From NCBI RefSeq assembly GCF_000166135.1, contig NC_014666.1, positions 4,340,001 to 4,404,000 of the forward strand: a stretch of 64,000 nt of DNA. Reading direction: 5' to 3'. The first letter of the stretch is position 1. Each line of letters begins with the position of its first letter. A program made the position numbers and the translations under genes. Source of the stretch: Pseudofrankia inefficax (GTDB lineage: Bacteria; Actinomycetota; Actinomycetes; Frankiales; Frankiaceae). Under the pieces are notes generated by a model. It was not told the DNA's origin. It saw nothing but the letters and a program-made list of their open reading frames with translations, and did not search any database. Below are positions 18,020 through 26,031 of this stretch, piece after piece.

Positions 18020-18507
18020 CAGTTCCGCATGCAGGAAGGCATGGAAACCGCCCAACGCACCGTCGCCGTCCTGTCCAACGCCTACCTCACTTCGGTCTTC
18101 GGTCAGGAGGAGTGGCAGACCGCTCACCGCAAGGACCCCCGCGGCTTCACCCGCAAACTGCTCCCCATCCGGATCGAGGACTGCCAGCGGCCCGGGGTCC
18201 TAGGCGGCATTGTCTCCATCGACCTGTTCGGCCACGACCCCGAACAGGCAAGCGGCCAGCTCCTACGCAACGTCCGCCACGCACTCGACGGCCGCGCCAA
18301 ACCCGACAGAGCCCCAGACTTCCCCGTGCAACGCCTACACCCACCGGCCGACGAACCCACGGCTTGGGTGATCGGCAGGCGGCCCGGACGCTGTACGAGG
18401 TCACCCTCGAACGCCGCCGACGCACCCTCGGCCCCGACCACGCCAACACCCTCCACACCGCGCACAACCTCGCGAAGGCGGGCAAGCGGACCCGACAGCG
18501 CGACTGA
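18020..18507 (+). pseudogene. decayed TIR-(NB-ARC)-TPR gene
   Basis: From about 18020 one frame encodes the last two thirds of a TIR domain (MQEGMETAQRTVAVLSNAYL, FGQEEWQTAH, KLLPIRIEDCQRPGVLGG, SIDLFGHDPEQA). Near 18355 the reading switches frame to LGDRQAARTLYEVTLERRRR and TLGPDHANTLHTAHNLA, the hallmark TPR repeat of NB-ARC/TPR proteins. The TIR start, the entire NB-ARC ATPase and most TPR repeats are missing, and the junction is frameshifted. The glutamate expected in catalytic TIRs (EEW) is still present. It is a collapsed remnant of a STAND-type immune gene. Confidence 0.75.
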
Positions 18508-18602
18508 CCGTCGCACCAGCGGGCAACCGTGGCGGTCAGATTCGTGCTACGACTTTCTGGTTGCGTAGGCGATGACCCTAAGGCCCCCTCGACCACTCGA
18601 TA

Positions 18603-18620
18603 ATATGACGCAGGTCATAT
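18603..18620. promoter_or_regulatory. AT-rich palindrome
   Basis: ATATGAC-GCAG-GTCATAT is a perfect 7-bp inverted repeat with a 4-bp loop. It lies between the TIR remnant and the half-copy repeat. It could be an operator left from a lost gene; no adjacent gene starts here. Confidence 0.35.
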
Positions 18621-18633
18621 ATGTCGCCAAGCC

Positions 18634-18688
18634 AATGACCGAGCCTGGTCGCAACCGTTTGAGGGCCAAACTCGGGATCATGATCAAG
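18634..18688. repeat. half copy of the dispersed inverted-repeat element (copy B)
   Basis: The segment from CCTGGTCGCAACC through GAGGGCCAAACTCGGGATCATG matches the right half of the element best seen at 29395-29442. The left arm is absent and replaced by unrelated DNA. It marks the right border of the AT-richer island. Confidence 0.65.
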
Positions 18689-18720
18689 GCTGGCCGTCAG
18701 TCGGGCGGCTCAAGGGGCGG

Positions 18721-19338
18721 CTACGGCGTCGCCGGGTCGAGCAGCTCGCGGACCAGTGTGTGCGCGACCCATTCCTCGAACGCGGCGGGTGACCAGCCGG
18801 ACTCGACGACGAGCTCGCCGTACACGCCGGGGGCCGCGAGCGCGCGGTAGATCGCCTGCCCCTGGGCCACGGGGACCCGCAGGGTGCCGTCGAGCGACGC
18901 GATGATCGCGTCCATCACCTGGTTGCGGCCGGCGAGCTTGGCCTGCAGGAGCGCCCGGGTCTCGGCGTCCTCGTCGGAGGCCGCCGCGAACAGGGTCACC
19001 ACGTCGAAGCCGGCCTCGTACAGCGCCCGTAGCCAGTGGGCGGCCGCGTGCAGCCGCGACCTCGGGTCGGGCTCGGCGATCGTCACCTCGGCCAGGCCGC
19101 GGGCGTCGGCCTGCTCCAGCCAGCGCTCGCAGATGGCCGAGAGGATCTCCCGCTTCGCGCCGAAGGCCGAGTAGACGGTCCTCGCCGCGACGCCGGCCTC
19201 GGCCGCGATCGCCTCCATGCTCGTCGCCCGGTAGCCCCGGGCCGCGAACAGCCGGCGGGCCGCCTCGGCGATGCGGTCGCGGGTCTGCTGCGCCTGGATC
19301 TGGCGGTACGTGGGTGTGTTGACAGCCGGAGCCACGTG
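18721..19338 (-). CDS. TetR/AcrR family regulator
   Basis: A 205-residue regulator if started at the GTG at 19338 (VAPAVNTPTYRQ). The frame stays open upstream but would run through the operator. The helix-turn-helix is near residues 15-60: TRDRIAEAARRLFAARGYRA, then TSMEAIAAEAGVAARTVYSA with FGAKREIL. The C-terminal domain is of the TetR_C type with an AAASDEDAETRAL helix. It faces a SnoaL-like gene across 120 bp holding a perfect 10-bp inverted repeat (19356-19380), so it very likely represses both itself and the divergent operon. Confidence 0.9.
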   Translation of the reverse strand, partial: HVAPAVNTPTYRQIQAQQTRDRIAEAARRLFAARGYRATSMEAIAAEAGVAARTVYSAFGAKREILSAICERWLEQADARGLAEVTIAEPDPRSRLHAAAHWLRALYEAGFDVVTLFAAASDEDAETRALLQAKLAGRNQVMDAIIASLDGTLRVPVAQGQAIYRALAAPGVYGELVVESGWSPAAFEEWVAHTLVRELLDPATP

Positions 19339-19355
19339 GGTACAGTAGCACTGCC

Positions 19356-19380
19356 TTCGATGCAGTGACGCTGCATCGAA
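19356..19380. promoter_or_regulatory. perfect operator palindrome for divergent TetR/SnoaL genes
   Basis: TTCGATGCAG-TGACG-CTGCATCGAA: 10-bp perfect arms with a 5-bp spacer, 18 bp from the TetR GTG start and about 80 bp from the divergent gene. Size and position are typical of a TetR dimer site. Confidence 0.8.
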
Positions 19381-19458
19381 AGCACTATAGGTGCAGTGAG
19401 AGCAGCTCGACTGCACTCAATTCCGCGCCTCGGCGCATGATCAGGAAAGGAACAGGTC

Positions 19459-19887
19459 GTGGACACCGAAGCGAACAAGCGCACCGTCCGCCGCGTCTTC
19501 GAGGAGGCCTTCACCCAGGGCGACCTCGACGTCGTCGACGCCTGCCTGGCCCCCGAGGCCGTCGACCGGCACCCCTTCGCCGACGACGAGCCGGACTTCC
19601 GCGCTCACCTGAAGGGCAACATCCGGATGCTGCGCGCTGCCCTCCCCGACCTGGCGGCCTCGGTCGAGGACCTGGTCGCCGAGGGTGACCGGGTCGCCGC
19701 CCGCGTCCACCTCACCGGCACCCACACCGGCGCACCGCTGTTCGGGATCGCGCCGACCGGCAGCCGGGTGGCCGTCGAGCAGTTCCACATCGTCCAGTGC
19801 GACGAGGGCGCCCGCGGCGTCCGGCACTGGGCCTACGTCGGCGTCGACCAGCTCGCGGCGCAGGTCGCGGTCACCGCCGCGATCTGA
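19459..19887 (+). CDS. SnoaL-like ester cyclase family protein
   Basis: A 142-residue SnoaL/NTF2-fold protein. The GTG start follows AGGAAAGGAAC. Family blocks are ANKRTVRRVFEEAFTQGDLD, the HPFADDEPDF segment, VAARVHLTGTHTG and a C-terminal VRHWAYVGVD. Such proteins cyclise polyketides in some pathways, but most actinomycete members of this ester-cyclase group have unknown substrates. It is the first gene of a probable four-gene operon (second SnoaL, lipoprotein, dehydrogenase) controlled by the divergent TetR gene through the palindrome at 19356. Confidence 0.85.
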   Translation: MDTEANKRTVRRVFEEAFTQGDLDVVDACLAPEAVDRHPFADDEPDFRAHLKGNIRMLRAALPDLAASVEDLVAEGDRVAARVHLTGTHTGAPLFGIAPTGSRVAVEQFHIVQCDEGARGVRHWAYVGVDQLAAQVAVTAAI

Positions 19888-19951
19888 CGCCGTCACACCT
19901 TCCGAGCCGGCGGCGGCCCCACGTCAGGGGCCGCCGCCGAGAGGAGCCACC

Positions 19952-20542
19952 ATGATCGACCACACCGCGGCGCGCGCCCTGCCGCCCGCCGCCCCGACGG
20001 ACCCGGCGACCGTCGAACGCCTGGTCCGCGAGCAGTTCGCGGTCATCGAGACCGGAGACCTGGACCTCGCCGACGGCAACGTCACCCCGGACTACGTCAA
20101 CCACCGGGCCGGCCACGAGCCGCCCGCGGCCCGCGGGCGGGGCCCGGAGGCCCTGAAGGCGACCGCGCTCTGGCTGCGGCGGGCCTTCAGCGAGCCGCGT
20201 TTCGACATCCACCACATCGAGGTGACGGGGGACCGCGCCACCGTCTGGGCGACCCTGCACGCCACCCACACCGGCCCGTTCGTCGTCCACGACTCGCCCG
20301 ACGGCGCCGTGACCGAGGTCTTCCCGCCGACCGGCCGCCCCTTCGCCGCCCGGCACGTGCACTGGTTCCGCGTCGCCGACGGGGCGATCGCCGAGCACGA
20401 CGCCGTCCGCGACGACCTCGACATGGCCAAACAGCTCGGCTGGATCCCGCCGCGACCGGCGTACATCGCGCGGATGGTCCTCGCGCGGCGGCGGGAACGC
20501 TCCCGCGCCTCCCGTCCCGCCGACACCGCACCCAGGAGATGA
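19952..20542 (+). CDS. SnoaL-like protein, second copy
   Basis: A 196-residue protein starting at ATG 19952 behind GAGAGGAGCC. The core ([66 protein letters not shown]) is the same SnoaL/NTF2-like fold as its upstream neighbour but clearly diverged. An arginine-rich tail of about 20 residues extends beyond the domain. Its last four bases overlap the lipoprotein gene start, so translation is coupled. Confidence 0.85.
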   Translation: MIDHTAARALPPAAPTDPATVERLVREQFAVIETGDLDLADGNVTPDYVNHRAGHEPPAARGRGPEALKATALWLRRAFSEPRFDIHHIEVTGDRATVWATLHATHTGPFVVHDSPDGAVTEVFPPTGRPFAARHVHWFRVADGAIAEHDAVRDDLDMAKQLGWIPPRPAYIARMVLARRRERSRASRPADTAPRR

Positions 20543-21006
20543 TCATCATGTACCGCAAGGCCCGGCCGTTCGCCCTCGCCGTCCTCGCGCTGGCGGTGGC
20601 CGCCGGCTGCCACGCCGGCGACGGCGCCACCTCGACAGCCCGGCCGGCGTCGGCGCCGGCCGCGAGCGGGTCGCCCGCGCGGACCGGCACCTCGGCCGAC
20701 GCGGACACGGCGTTCTGCGCCCTGGCCCGGGCGAAGGGAGCCGCGAACCTCAACGTGTTCGACGGCGACTCGACCACCCCGGAGCAGGAGCGCCAGGTCC
20801 TGGCCAACATCGACGACCTGACCACCGCCGCCCCCGCCGTCATCCACCCGGACTTCGTCCGGTTCGATGCCTTCGAGCACGCGCTGCTCGCCGAGAACGG
20901 CACCCCCGACCCGGCGCTCTCCCAGGAGGCCGGTGGCCAGGAGCTGCGGGACTCGCTGCAGAACATCAGCGACTACCTCGGTCAGCACTGCGGCATCCAC
21001 GCCTGA
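20539..21006 (+). CDS. small secreted lipoprotein
   Basis: A 155-residue protein with a charged N-terminus (MYRKARPF), a hydrophobic stretch ([13 protein letters not shown]) and a lipobox cysteine at about residue 24, so it should be lipidated and held outside the membrane. A Thr/Ala/Ser/Pro linker follows, then a helical domain with two further cysteines ([13 protein letters not shown] and LGQHCGIHA) that may pair. The function is unknown. It overlaps the upstream SnoaL gene by 4 bp and lies 50 bp before the dehydrogenase gene. Confidence 0.8.
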   Translation: MIIMYRKARPFALAVLALAVAAGCHAGDGATSTARPASAPAASGSPARTGTSADADTAFCALARAKGAANLNVFDGDSTTPEQERQVLANIDDLTTAAPAVIHPDFVRFDAFEHALLAENGTPDPALSQEAGGQELRDSLQNISDYLGQHCGIHA

Positions 21007-21056
21007 CCCACGACGCGCGGCGGGCGTCCGCCGACCAACCCGGCAAGGAGACGGCG

Positions 21057-22040
21057 ATGAAGGTCGCGATACTCGACGACTGGTTCGACACCCTGCGCAC
21101 CCTCGACTGCTTCGACCGGCTCGCCGGCCACGACGTGACGGTCTTCCACGACCACGTCGAGGACGTCGACCTGCTGGCCGAGCGGCTGCGCGAGCACGAG
21201 GCGCTGGTGCTCATCCGGGAGCGGACCGAGGTCCGGGCGCCGCTGGTCGAGCGGCTGCCGCGGCTGCGGCTGATCAGCCAGCGCAGCGTCTACCCGCACA
21301 TCGACGTCGACGCGTGCACCCGGGCCGGGGTCGTCGTGTCGTCGAACCTGCACACCGACTCGCCGTCCTACGCGACGGCCGAGCTGACCTGGGGCCTCAT
21401 CCTCGCGGCGATGCGCCAGATCCCCCAGCAGACGCAGTCGCTGCGGGCCGGAACCTGGCAGGCCGGCGTCGGCCACACCCTCCGGTCGAGGACCCTCGGT
21501 ATCTACGGCTACGGCCGGATCGGCGCGGTCGTCGCCGGCTACGGCCGGGCGTTCGGCATGCGGGTGCAGGTGTGGGGCCGGCCGGAGTCGCTCGCCAGGG
21601 CGGCCGCCGACGGCCACACCCCGGCGCCGACCAGGGAGGCGTTCTTCGCGACGTCGGACGTGCTGTCCCTGCACCTGCGGCTCGTCGACGCGACCCGCGG
21701 CCTGGTCACCGCGGCGGACCTCGCGGGGATGAAGCCGACCGCGGTGCTCGTCAACACCAGCCGCGCGGGCCTCGTGGAGCCGGGCGCGCTGGTGGCCGCG
21801 CTGCGCGCCGGCCGGCCGGGCGGCGCGGCGGTGGACGTGTTCGAGGACGAACCGCTGCGCGACCCCGAACACCCGCTGCTCGCCCTGCCGAACGTCGTCG
21901 CCACCCCGCACATCGGCTACGTCACCAGGGAGGAGTGGGACCTGCAGTTCGCCGACGTGTTCGACCAGATCAACGCCTACGCCGCCGGCCAGCCGATCAA
22001 CGTCATCAACCCCGAGGTCCTTCGGCGCCGGCCGGGCTGA
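21057..22040 (+). CDS. D-2-hydroxyacid dehydrogenase family protein
   Basis: A 327-residue NAD(P)-dependent dehydrogenase with AAGGAGA before the ATG. The N-terminal substrate domain surrounds a central Rossmann domain beginning at [20 protein letters not shown]. Catalytic-site signatures are [14 protein letters not shown] (loop with the conserved Arg), the acidic VDVFEDEPL and the His in TPHIGYVT. It resembles phosphoglycerate dehydrogenase-like enzymes of the 2-hydroxyacid family acting on an unknown acid. It ends the TetR-controlled operon, and its final 35 bp overlap the convergent VOC gene. Confidence 0.9.
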   Translation: MKVAILDDWFDTLRTLDCFDRLAGHDVTVFHDHVEDVDLLAERLREHEALVLIRERTEVRAPLVERLPRLRLISQRSVYPHIDVDACTRAGVVVSSNLHTDSPSYATAELTWGLILAAMRQIPQQTQSLRAGTWQAGVGHTLRSRTLGIYGYGRIGAVVAGYGRAFGMRVQVWGRPESLARAAADGHTPAPTREAFFATSDVLSLHLRLVDATRGLVTAADLAGMKPTAVLVNTSRAGLVEPGALVAALRAGRPGGAAVDVFEDEPLRDPEHPLLALPNVVATPHIGYVTREEWDLQFADVFDQINAYAAGQPINVINPEVLRRRPG

Positions 22041-22701
22041 GCTGGCCGGCGGCGAGCTCGGCGGACGGCCTGGGTGCGCCTGAGGTCCGAGGCGCGCCGA
22101 GCTCCCAGGCGAACCCGTCCGGGTCGGTGAACGCACCGACCTCGCCGCCGATCACGAGCCGGTGCGACCCGGACCCGCCGGGCGAGACCCCGGCGTCCTT
22201 GGCGAGGGCCTTGTGCCGGTAAAGCCCCAGCTTGACCGGGCTGGACGGGGTGTCGAACTGGACGTACATCGGGCCGAAGCTCTTCGCCACCGCGAGCCCG
22301 TGCTCGACGTAGAACCGCTTGCTCGCGCCCACGTCGGTCACCCCGAGCAGGAGCACCAGGTCGTCGACCTCCCGGCTCGGCGGGGCGGTGTCCTTCTTCG
22401 CCGAGGTCGCGATCTTCCAGATCGTCCCGTCCGGGGCCCGCAGGACGCCGCCGTAGCCCCAGAAGGACTTCGCGGCCGGCTTCAGCGCCGTCGCTCCGGC
22501 GGCCAGGGCCGCGTCGAAGAGGCTGTCGGCGTTGGCGGGCTGGGACACCGTGAGCGAGAGGGTGAAGCCGCGGAAGCCGTCGGTAGGCGCGTCCGAGGCG
22601 CGCAGCCGGAGCTGGTCGCCCAGCCCGAAGGCGGTGTCGTAGAAGGCGGTGGCGGCGGCGGTGTCGGCCACCTCAAGGGTGACGAAGTCGATGGAAGCCA
22701 T
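22006..22701 (-). CDS. glyoxalase/VOC superfamily protein
   Basis: A 231-residue protein with two VOC (beta-alpha-beta-beta-beta) modules: residues 1-115 begin [20 protein letters not shown], and residues about 122-215 carry [20 protein letters not shown] and end [14 protein letters not shown]. Metal-binding positions are not fully conserved to my eye, so this may be a lyase or a binding protein. It is transcribed towards the dehydrogenase and overlaps it by 35 bp. Confidence 0.85.
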   Translation of the reverse strand: MASIDFVTLEVADTAAATAFYDTAFGLGDQLRLRASDAPTDGFRGFTLSLTVSQPANADSLFDAALAAGATALKPAAKSFWGYGGVLRAPDGTIWKIATSAKKDTAPPSREVDDLVLLLGVTDVGASKRFYVEHGLAVAKSFGPMYVQFDTPSSPVKLGLYRHKALAKDAGVSPGGSGSHRLVIGGEVGAFTDPDGFAWELGAPRTSGAPRPSAELAAGQLSPAGAEGPRG

Positions 22702-22865
22702 GCCGCTGACGCTAGGTGCGGACGGGCGCCCGACGCTTCTCCATTCCTGACCGATCCAACCGACTTCGCGGCCCGACCCACCCCGTCACCCGGCGTGACG
22801 TCGTGCCGCCGGTCGCGGGCGGCACATCCGCGTCACCCGGCCGGGTTCACCCGCGGGAGGTGGCC

Positions 22866-23021
22866 ATGACGTGGGTGGTCCGGTGTTTCTCCCGAGTTTC
22901 CTTCACAGACGGTGGTCCGGTGCATTCATTGGACGATTATCGGTCCCATTTTCGCGTCGAACCACTGTGTCGAAACAAACCTGAATGGTGCCCCTTCAAA
23001 TACCTGGAGGGCCGCGAATAA
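22866..23021 (+). CDS. possible 51-residue ORF
   Basis: A short frame with an unusually good ribosome site (GCGGGAGGTGG, ATG at 22866) in the 387-bp gap before the secreted-protein gene. It encodes MTWVVRCFSRVSFTDGGPV followed by a basic, three-cysteine sequence. No family is recognised. It could be a real small protein or a leader, or chance. Confidence 0.3.
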   Translation: MTWVVRCFSRVSFTDGGPVHSLDDYRSHFRVEPLCRNKPEWCPFKYLEGRE

Positions 23022-23088
23022 CGTTTCCAACATCGGGTAACCCCATCGGCGGACAGGAGTCGTATCCGACAGGAGAGGTTGCTTCATC

Positions 23089-23451
23089 ATGAGAATGCGA
23101 AAGACTGTAAGTCTTCTTGCCTCGACCGGCGCCGCCGGCGCGCTCATCCTGGGCTCCGCTCTTCCCGCCGGCGCGGATCCGAACAGTCCGAACGTGGGGA
23201 TCACCGGTGCTGCCCGATGTCCGGCCAGCCTCGCGACGGGCGTGGCGATCACCACGTCGGCGGGCGAGTCGGACACGTCCGGCGTCAGCGCGGGTGGCTT
23301 CTACAGCCTGAGCCTGCAGCAGGTTCCGTCGGTCGGCACCGTCGCCACGTTCAGCGTCGAGTGCAGCAACGGCTCGGACAGCTTCAGCCGGACCCGCCTC
23401 ATCACCAGGCCGATCAGCGGCAAGGTGGTCTCGGTGAACCTGTTCTCGTAA
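23089..23451 (+). CDS. small secreted protein
   Basis: A 120-residue protein with a classic Sec signal: MRMRKTVSLLASTGAAGALI, then a small-residue cleavage site ending in ALPAGADP near residue 32. The mature part is about 88 residues of beta-strand-like sequence (VGITGAARCPASLATGVAIT, GGFYSLSLQQVPSVG) with two cysteines (about residues 43 and 94) that probably form a disulphide. The ribosome site CAGGAGAGG is strong. Function unknown. A strong bidirectional hairpin follows at 23515-23547. Confidence 0.8.
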   Translation: MRMRKTVSLLASTGAAGALILGSALPAGADPNSPNVGITGAARCPASLATGVAITTSAGESDTSGVSAGGFYSLSLQQVPSVGTVATFSVECSNGSDSFSRTRLITRPISGKVVSVNLFS

Positions 23452-23514
23452 CAGGTCGCAGTCGTTGAACGCCCGCTGAGAACGCGTACTCCTGGCCCGT
23501 TTGGCAGCGCCGTC

Positions 23515-23547
23515 GCGGCCGCCACCGGACTGTTCGGTGGCGGCCGC
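23515..23547. terminator. bidirectional terminator hairpin
   Basis: Perfect 13-bp stem GCGGCCGCCACCG with a 7-base loop and CGGTGGCGGCCGC. It lies between the convergent secreted-protein and dCTP-deaminase genes and probably serves both. Confidence 0.75.
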
Positions 23548-23583
23548 TTCGCGTGTCGCGTCATCCGGCGGAGAGGCGGGGTC

Positions 23584-25302
23584 CTAGGGCGCGGTGCCGT
23601 CGAGCGTGCCGGCGATCCGGTCCAGCAGGGCCTCCAGGTCGGCCAGCGGCGCGCAGTCGGCCCGGGGACGACCGTCGGGCAGCGCGGCGAGGACGCGCAT
23701 CTCGGTGACGAGGCGGGTCAGGCCGTCGGTCTCCGCGAACGCCGGATCGCTGATGCTCGGGCGCAGCGCGGCCTCGTGGGCCCGCCAGATCACGGCCCGC
23801 CCGTCGAGGCGGATCGGCTCACCGGCGGTGCGCCGCACGTCGTCGGCCTTGCGCGGCACCCAGGAGAACAGGTCCGACAGCCGGTTGTGCGAGAAGCCGG
23901 AGAACGGCTCGATCGAGACCCGGTCCGGCCGGCCGGTCGGCCCGGCGTGGCTGGGCCTGGGGGAGACCGGCTCCGGGAACAGGTCGATCGCGTCGCGGTG
24001 CAGCTCGCCGCCCTTGCTCTTCTGGTAGGGCTCCAGGTAGACGACCCGGGCCAGGCCCGAGGCGATGATGTTGCGGGTGCACTCGTGGCAGGGCAGCGTC
24101 GTGGAGTAGAGGGTGCCGCCGCCGATGGCGATGCCGCGCCTGGCGGCCGAGGTGATCGCGACCATCTCGGCGTGGGTCGTGCGGCCGTACTCGATGACGT
24201 CGAACAGGTCGGCGTCCCGGATGTCCTCGTCGTTGATGGCCAGCTGGGTCAGCTCGGCGATCGTGCGTTTCTGCAGCTCCGGGGTGAACCAGCCGGGGCG
24301 CAGCCGGGCCAGCAGGTCGGCGAGGATCTGGGCCCGGATGCCGTCGGAGGCGTCCAGCCCGGCCATGAACTCGCGGCCGTCCGGCTGGCTCTCGGTGTGG
24401 TAGTAGCCGCCGCCGGCCTTCGGCACCTCGTTCGCGCCGACCGCGACGATCTGCTCGTCGACCATGATCGCCGTGCCGACCCGGCGCGCGAGCACCGCCG
24501 TCGTCAGCGAGCCGCGATAGGCCGCCGCCATCCCCAGCTCGTCCATGGTCAGCGTGTGGAACGGATGGCTGTGGATGCACTCGACCAGCCGGCGCACGTG
24601 CCGGCGGGTCTGGGTCGGGTCGTCGCACCGGACGAACAGGTCGCACCGCTCCAGCGCCGCCGACGACGACAGCCGCATCCCACGGCCCACCGGCGGCGCG
24701 GTCAGGCTCGTCGCGAGGCCGAAGTCCCGGTCGACGGCATGGGTGGCGGCCCGCTCGGCGTCGGTGGCGTCGAGGCCGGAGCTGCGTTCGAACAGCTGCG
24801 CGAGCAGCCGGGCCCGCTCCGGGCGGGGCGCGTCCGCGGCGATGAAGAAGGCCCGCCGGCCGTAGACCTGGCGCAGCGTCTCCACCTCGGCCTTGTGGCT
24901 CAGACCGTCCAGGACGAACGCGCGAGGCCTGGTGTGGTCGACCGACGCGTCACCGCGGATCCGGTGGATCTCCCGGACCCCGGCGAGCGCGACCCCGTCG
25001 GCCCGGCCCAGCTCGTCGCGCAGCCGGTCTCCGGCGTCCATCAGCAGCTCGCGGCGGGTCGGCTCGTCCGCCGGGGTGTCCGGGGACGAGACCAGCGGGG
25101 CGAGCAGCGTGTCCAGGTCGATCCGGAACACCAGGTAGTTCGCCGCGGCGAGGGCGGCGTGCAGCTCCTGCACCACCGGCGCGATCTCGGTGCCGACGGT
25201 CCGCACGATCCCGAACACCAGCTCGGGGGTGCGCAGATGCTCCGCGAGGCCCAGCTGGCAGCCCGCGGTGTCCCGGCGCGTCGCCGTGCGCTTCTCAGCC
25301 AT
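23584..25302 (-). CDS. anti-phage dCTP deaminase (AvcD-type)
   Basis: A 572-residue two-domain protein. The N-terminal part (LVFGIVRTVGTEIAPVVQEL, residues about 29-48) is the P-loop-kinase-like domain typical of this family; a canonical Walker A is not evident. The C-terminal part is a cytidine/dCMP-type zinc deaminase with H377-A-E379 (RTTHAEMVA) and P404-C405-x-x-C408 (LPCHEC). This order and length match the AvcD/anti-phage dCTP deaminase family, which depletes dCTP on phage infection. It is transcribed alone; the upstream 340-bp gap carries a perfect 16-bp palindrome. An AvcI-like inhibitory RNA was not recognisable by eye. Confidence 0.85.
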   Translation of the reverse strand: MAEKRTATRRDTAGCQLGLAEHLRTPELVFGIVRTVGTEIAPVVQELHAALAAANYLVFRIDLDTLLAPLVSSPDTPADEPTRRELLMDAGDRLRDELGRADGVALAGVREIHRIRGDASVDHTRPRAFVLDGLSHKAEVETLRQVYGRRAFFIAADAPRPERARLLAQLFERSSGLDATDAERAATHAVDRDFGLATSLTAPPVGRGMRLSSSAALERCDLFVRCDDPTQTRRHVRRLVECIHSHPFHTLTMDELGMAAAYRGSLTTAVLARRVGTAIMVDEQIVAVGANEVPKAGGGYYHTESQPDGREFMAGLDASDGIRAQILADLLARLRPGWFTPELQKRTIAELTQLAINDEDIRDADLFDVIEYGRTTHAEMVAITSAARRGIAIGGGTLYSTTLPCHECTRNIIASGLARVVYLEPYQKSKGGELHRDAIDLFPEPVSPRPSHAGPTGRPDRVSIEPFSGFSHNRLSDLFSWVPRKADDVRRTAGEPIRLDGRAVIWRAHEAALRPSISDPAFAETDGLTRLVTEMRVLAALPDGRPRADCAPLADLEALLDRIAGTLDGTAP

Positions 25303-25417
25303 GATCTTCTGGTCGGCCCTCCCCGGTCCTCACCGTTTCAGCGTGCCTGCCCTGTCTGTGTCCGCGGCCCCGGACCGGTCGAGCCCGGGGCGGCGGGGGT
25401 GTCGACCATAGGCCGCA

Positions 25418-25433
25418 TTGGCCCGCGGGCCAA
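25418..25433. promoter_or_regulatory. perfect 16-bp palindrome upstream of the dCTP deaminase
   Basis: TTGGCCCGCGGGCCAA is fully self-complementary and lies 116 bp upstream of the deaminase start, in the 340-bp gap shared with the divergent zinc-ribbon gene. It could be an operator; without a loop it is a poor RNA hairpin. Nothing else gene-like was seen between 25303 and 25642. Confidence 0.45.
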
Positions 25434-25642
25434 CCGCGGGGCCCGCCTGGCCACCAGCCGGTGCCGCGTACGGCCGGCCGGACCGGGGAGCGGGCGCTTT
25501 CGGTTGGCGAGGACATCGCTGGGCATCCTTGGGCGGGGCCGGCGCCCTGGACCCGCTCCTGCCCGCGTCGACCCGGTCTGACCCGAGACGGGAGGCCCCG
25601 GTGGCCAGTGGTCCCGACGCCTCGCCTGCTAGGGAGTTCTTG

Positions 25643-26005
25643 ATGGAGATCGAACAACACCCCCTCGTCGTGCGGTTCAGCTGCCGCCGCTGCGGCTGGC
25701 AGTGGCGGGAGAGCTTCGAGCTGGTCCGGTGGTCGGACTACGACGGCGACGACTTCGAGGCGTACTTCCACCGAGGCGTCCCCGTGCCCTCGCCGGCGCT
25801 GGGGCGCCGCTGCGCGGCCTGCGGGGGCCTGCGGGTCGACTGGACGGACGTGGCGTTCCTGCCGCGCCGCAGGGCCGTCACCGAGTGGCCGGCGGGACCG
25901 GCGGGCAGCGCCCAGCCGGTACGCCCCGAGCCGAAGGCACCGACCCTGCGGTGGCTGACCAGGGCCGCCCACCAGCGCCAGCCGATGACCCGCCGCTTCC
26001 CCTGA
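25643..26005 (+). CDS. small zinc-ribbon-like hypothetical protein
   Basis: A 120-residue protein with AGGGAG before the ATG. Two CxxC pairs (SCRRCGWQWRES at about 13-24 and RRCAACGGLRVDW at about 56-68) are spaced like a zinc ribbon. The C-terminal third is basic and proline-rich. I do not recognise the family. It is divergent from the dCTP deaminase and convergent with the LLM oxidoreductase. Confidence 0.65.
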   Translation: MEIEQHPLVVRFSCRRCGWQWRESFELVRWSDYDGDDFEAYFHRGVPVPSPALGRRCAACGGLRVDWTDVAFLPRRRAVTEWPAGPAGSAQPVRPEPKAPTLRWLTRAAHQRQPMTRRFP

Positions 26006-26031
26006 CCGTGCCCTCGACCGCCGCGGGTGGT

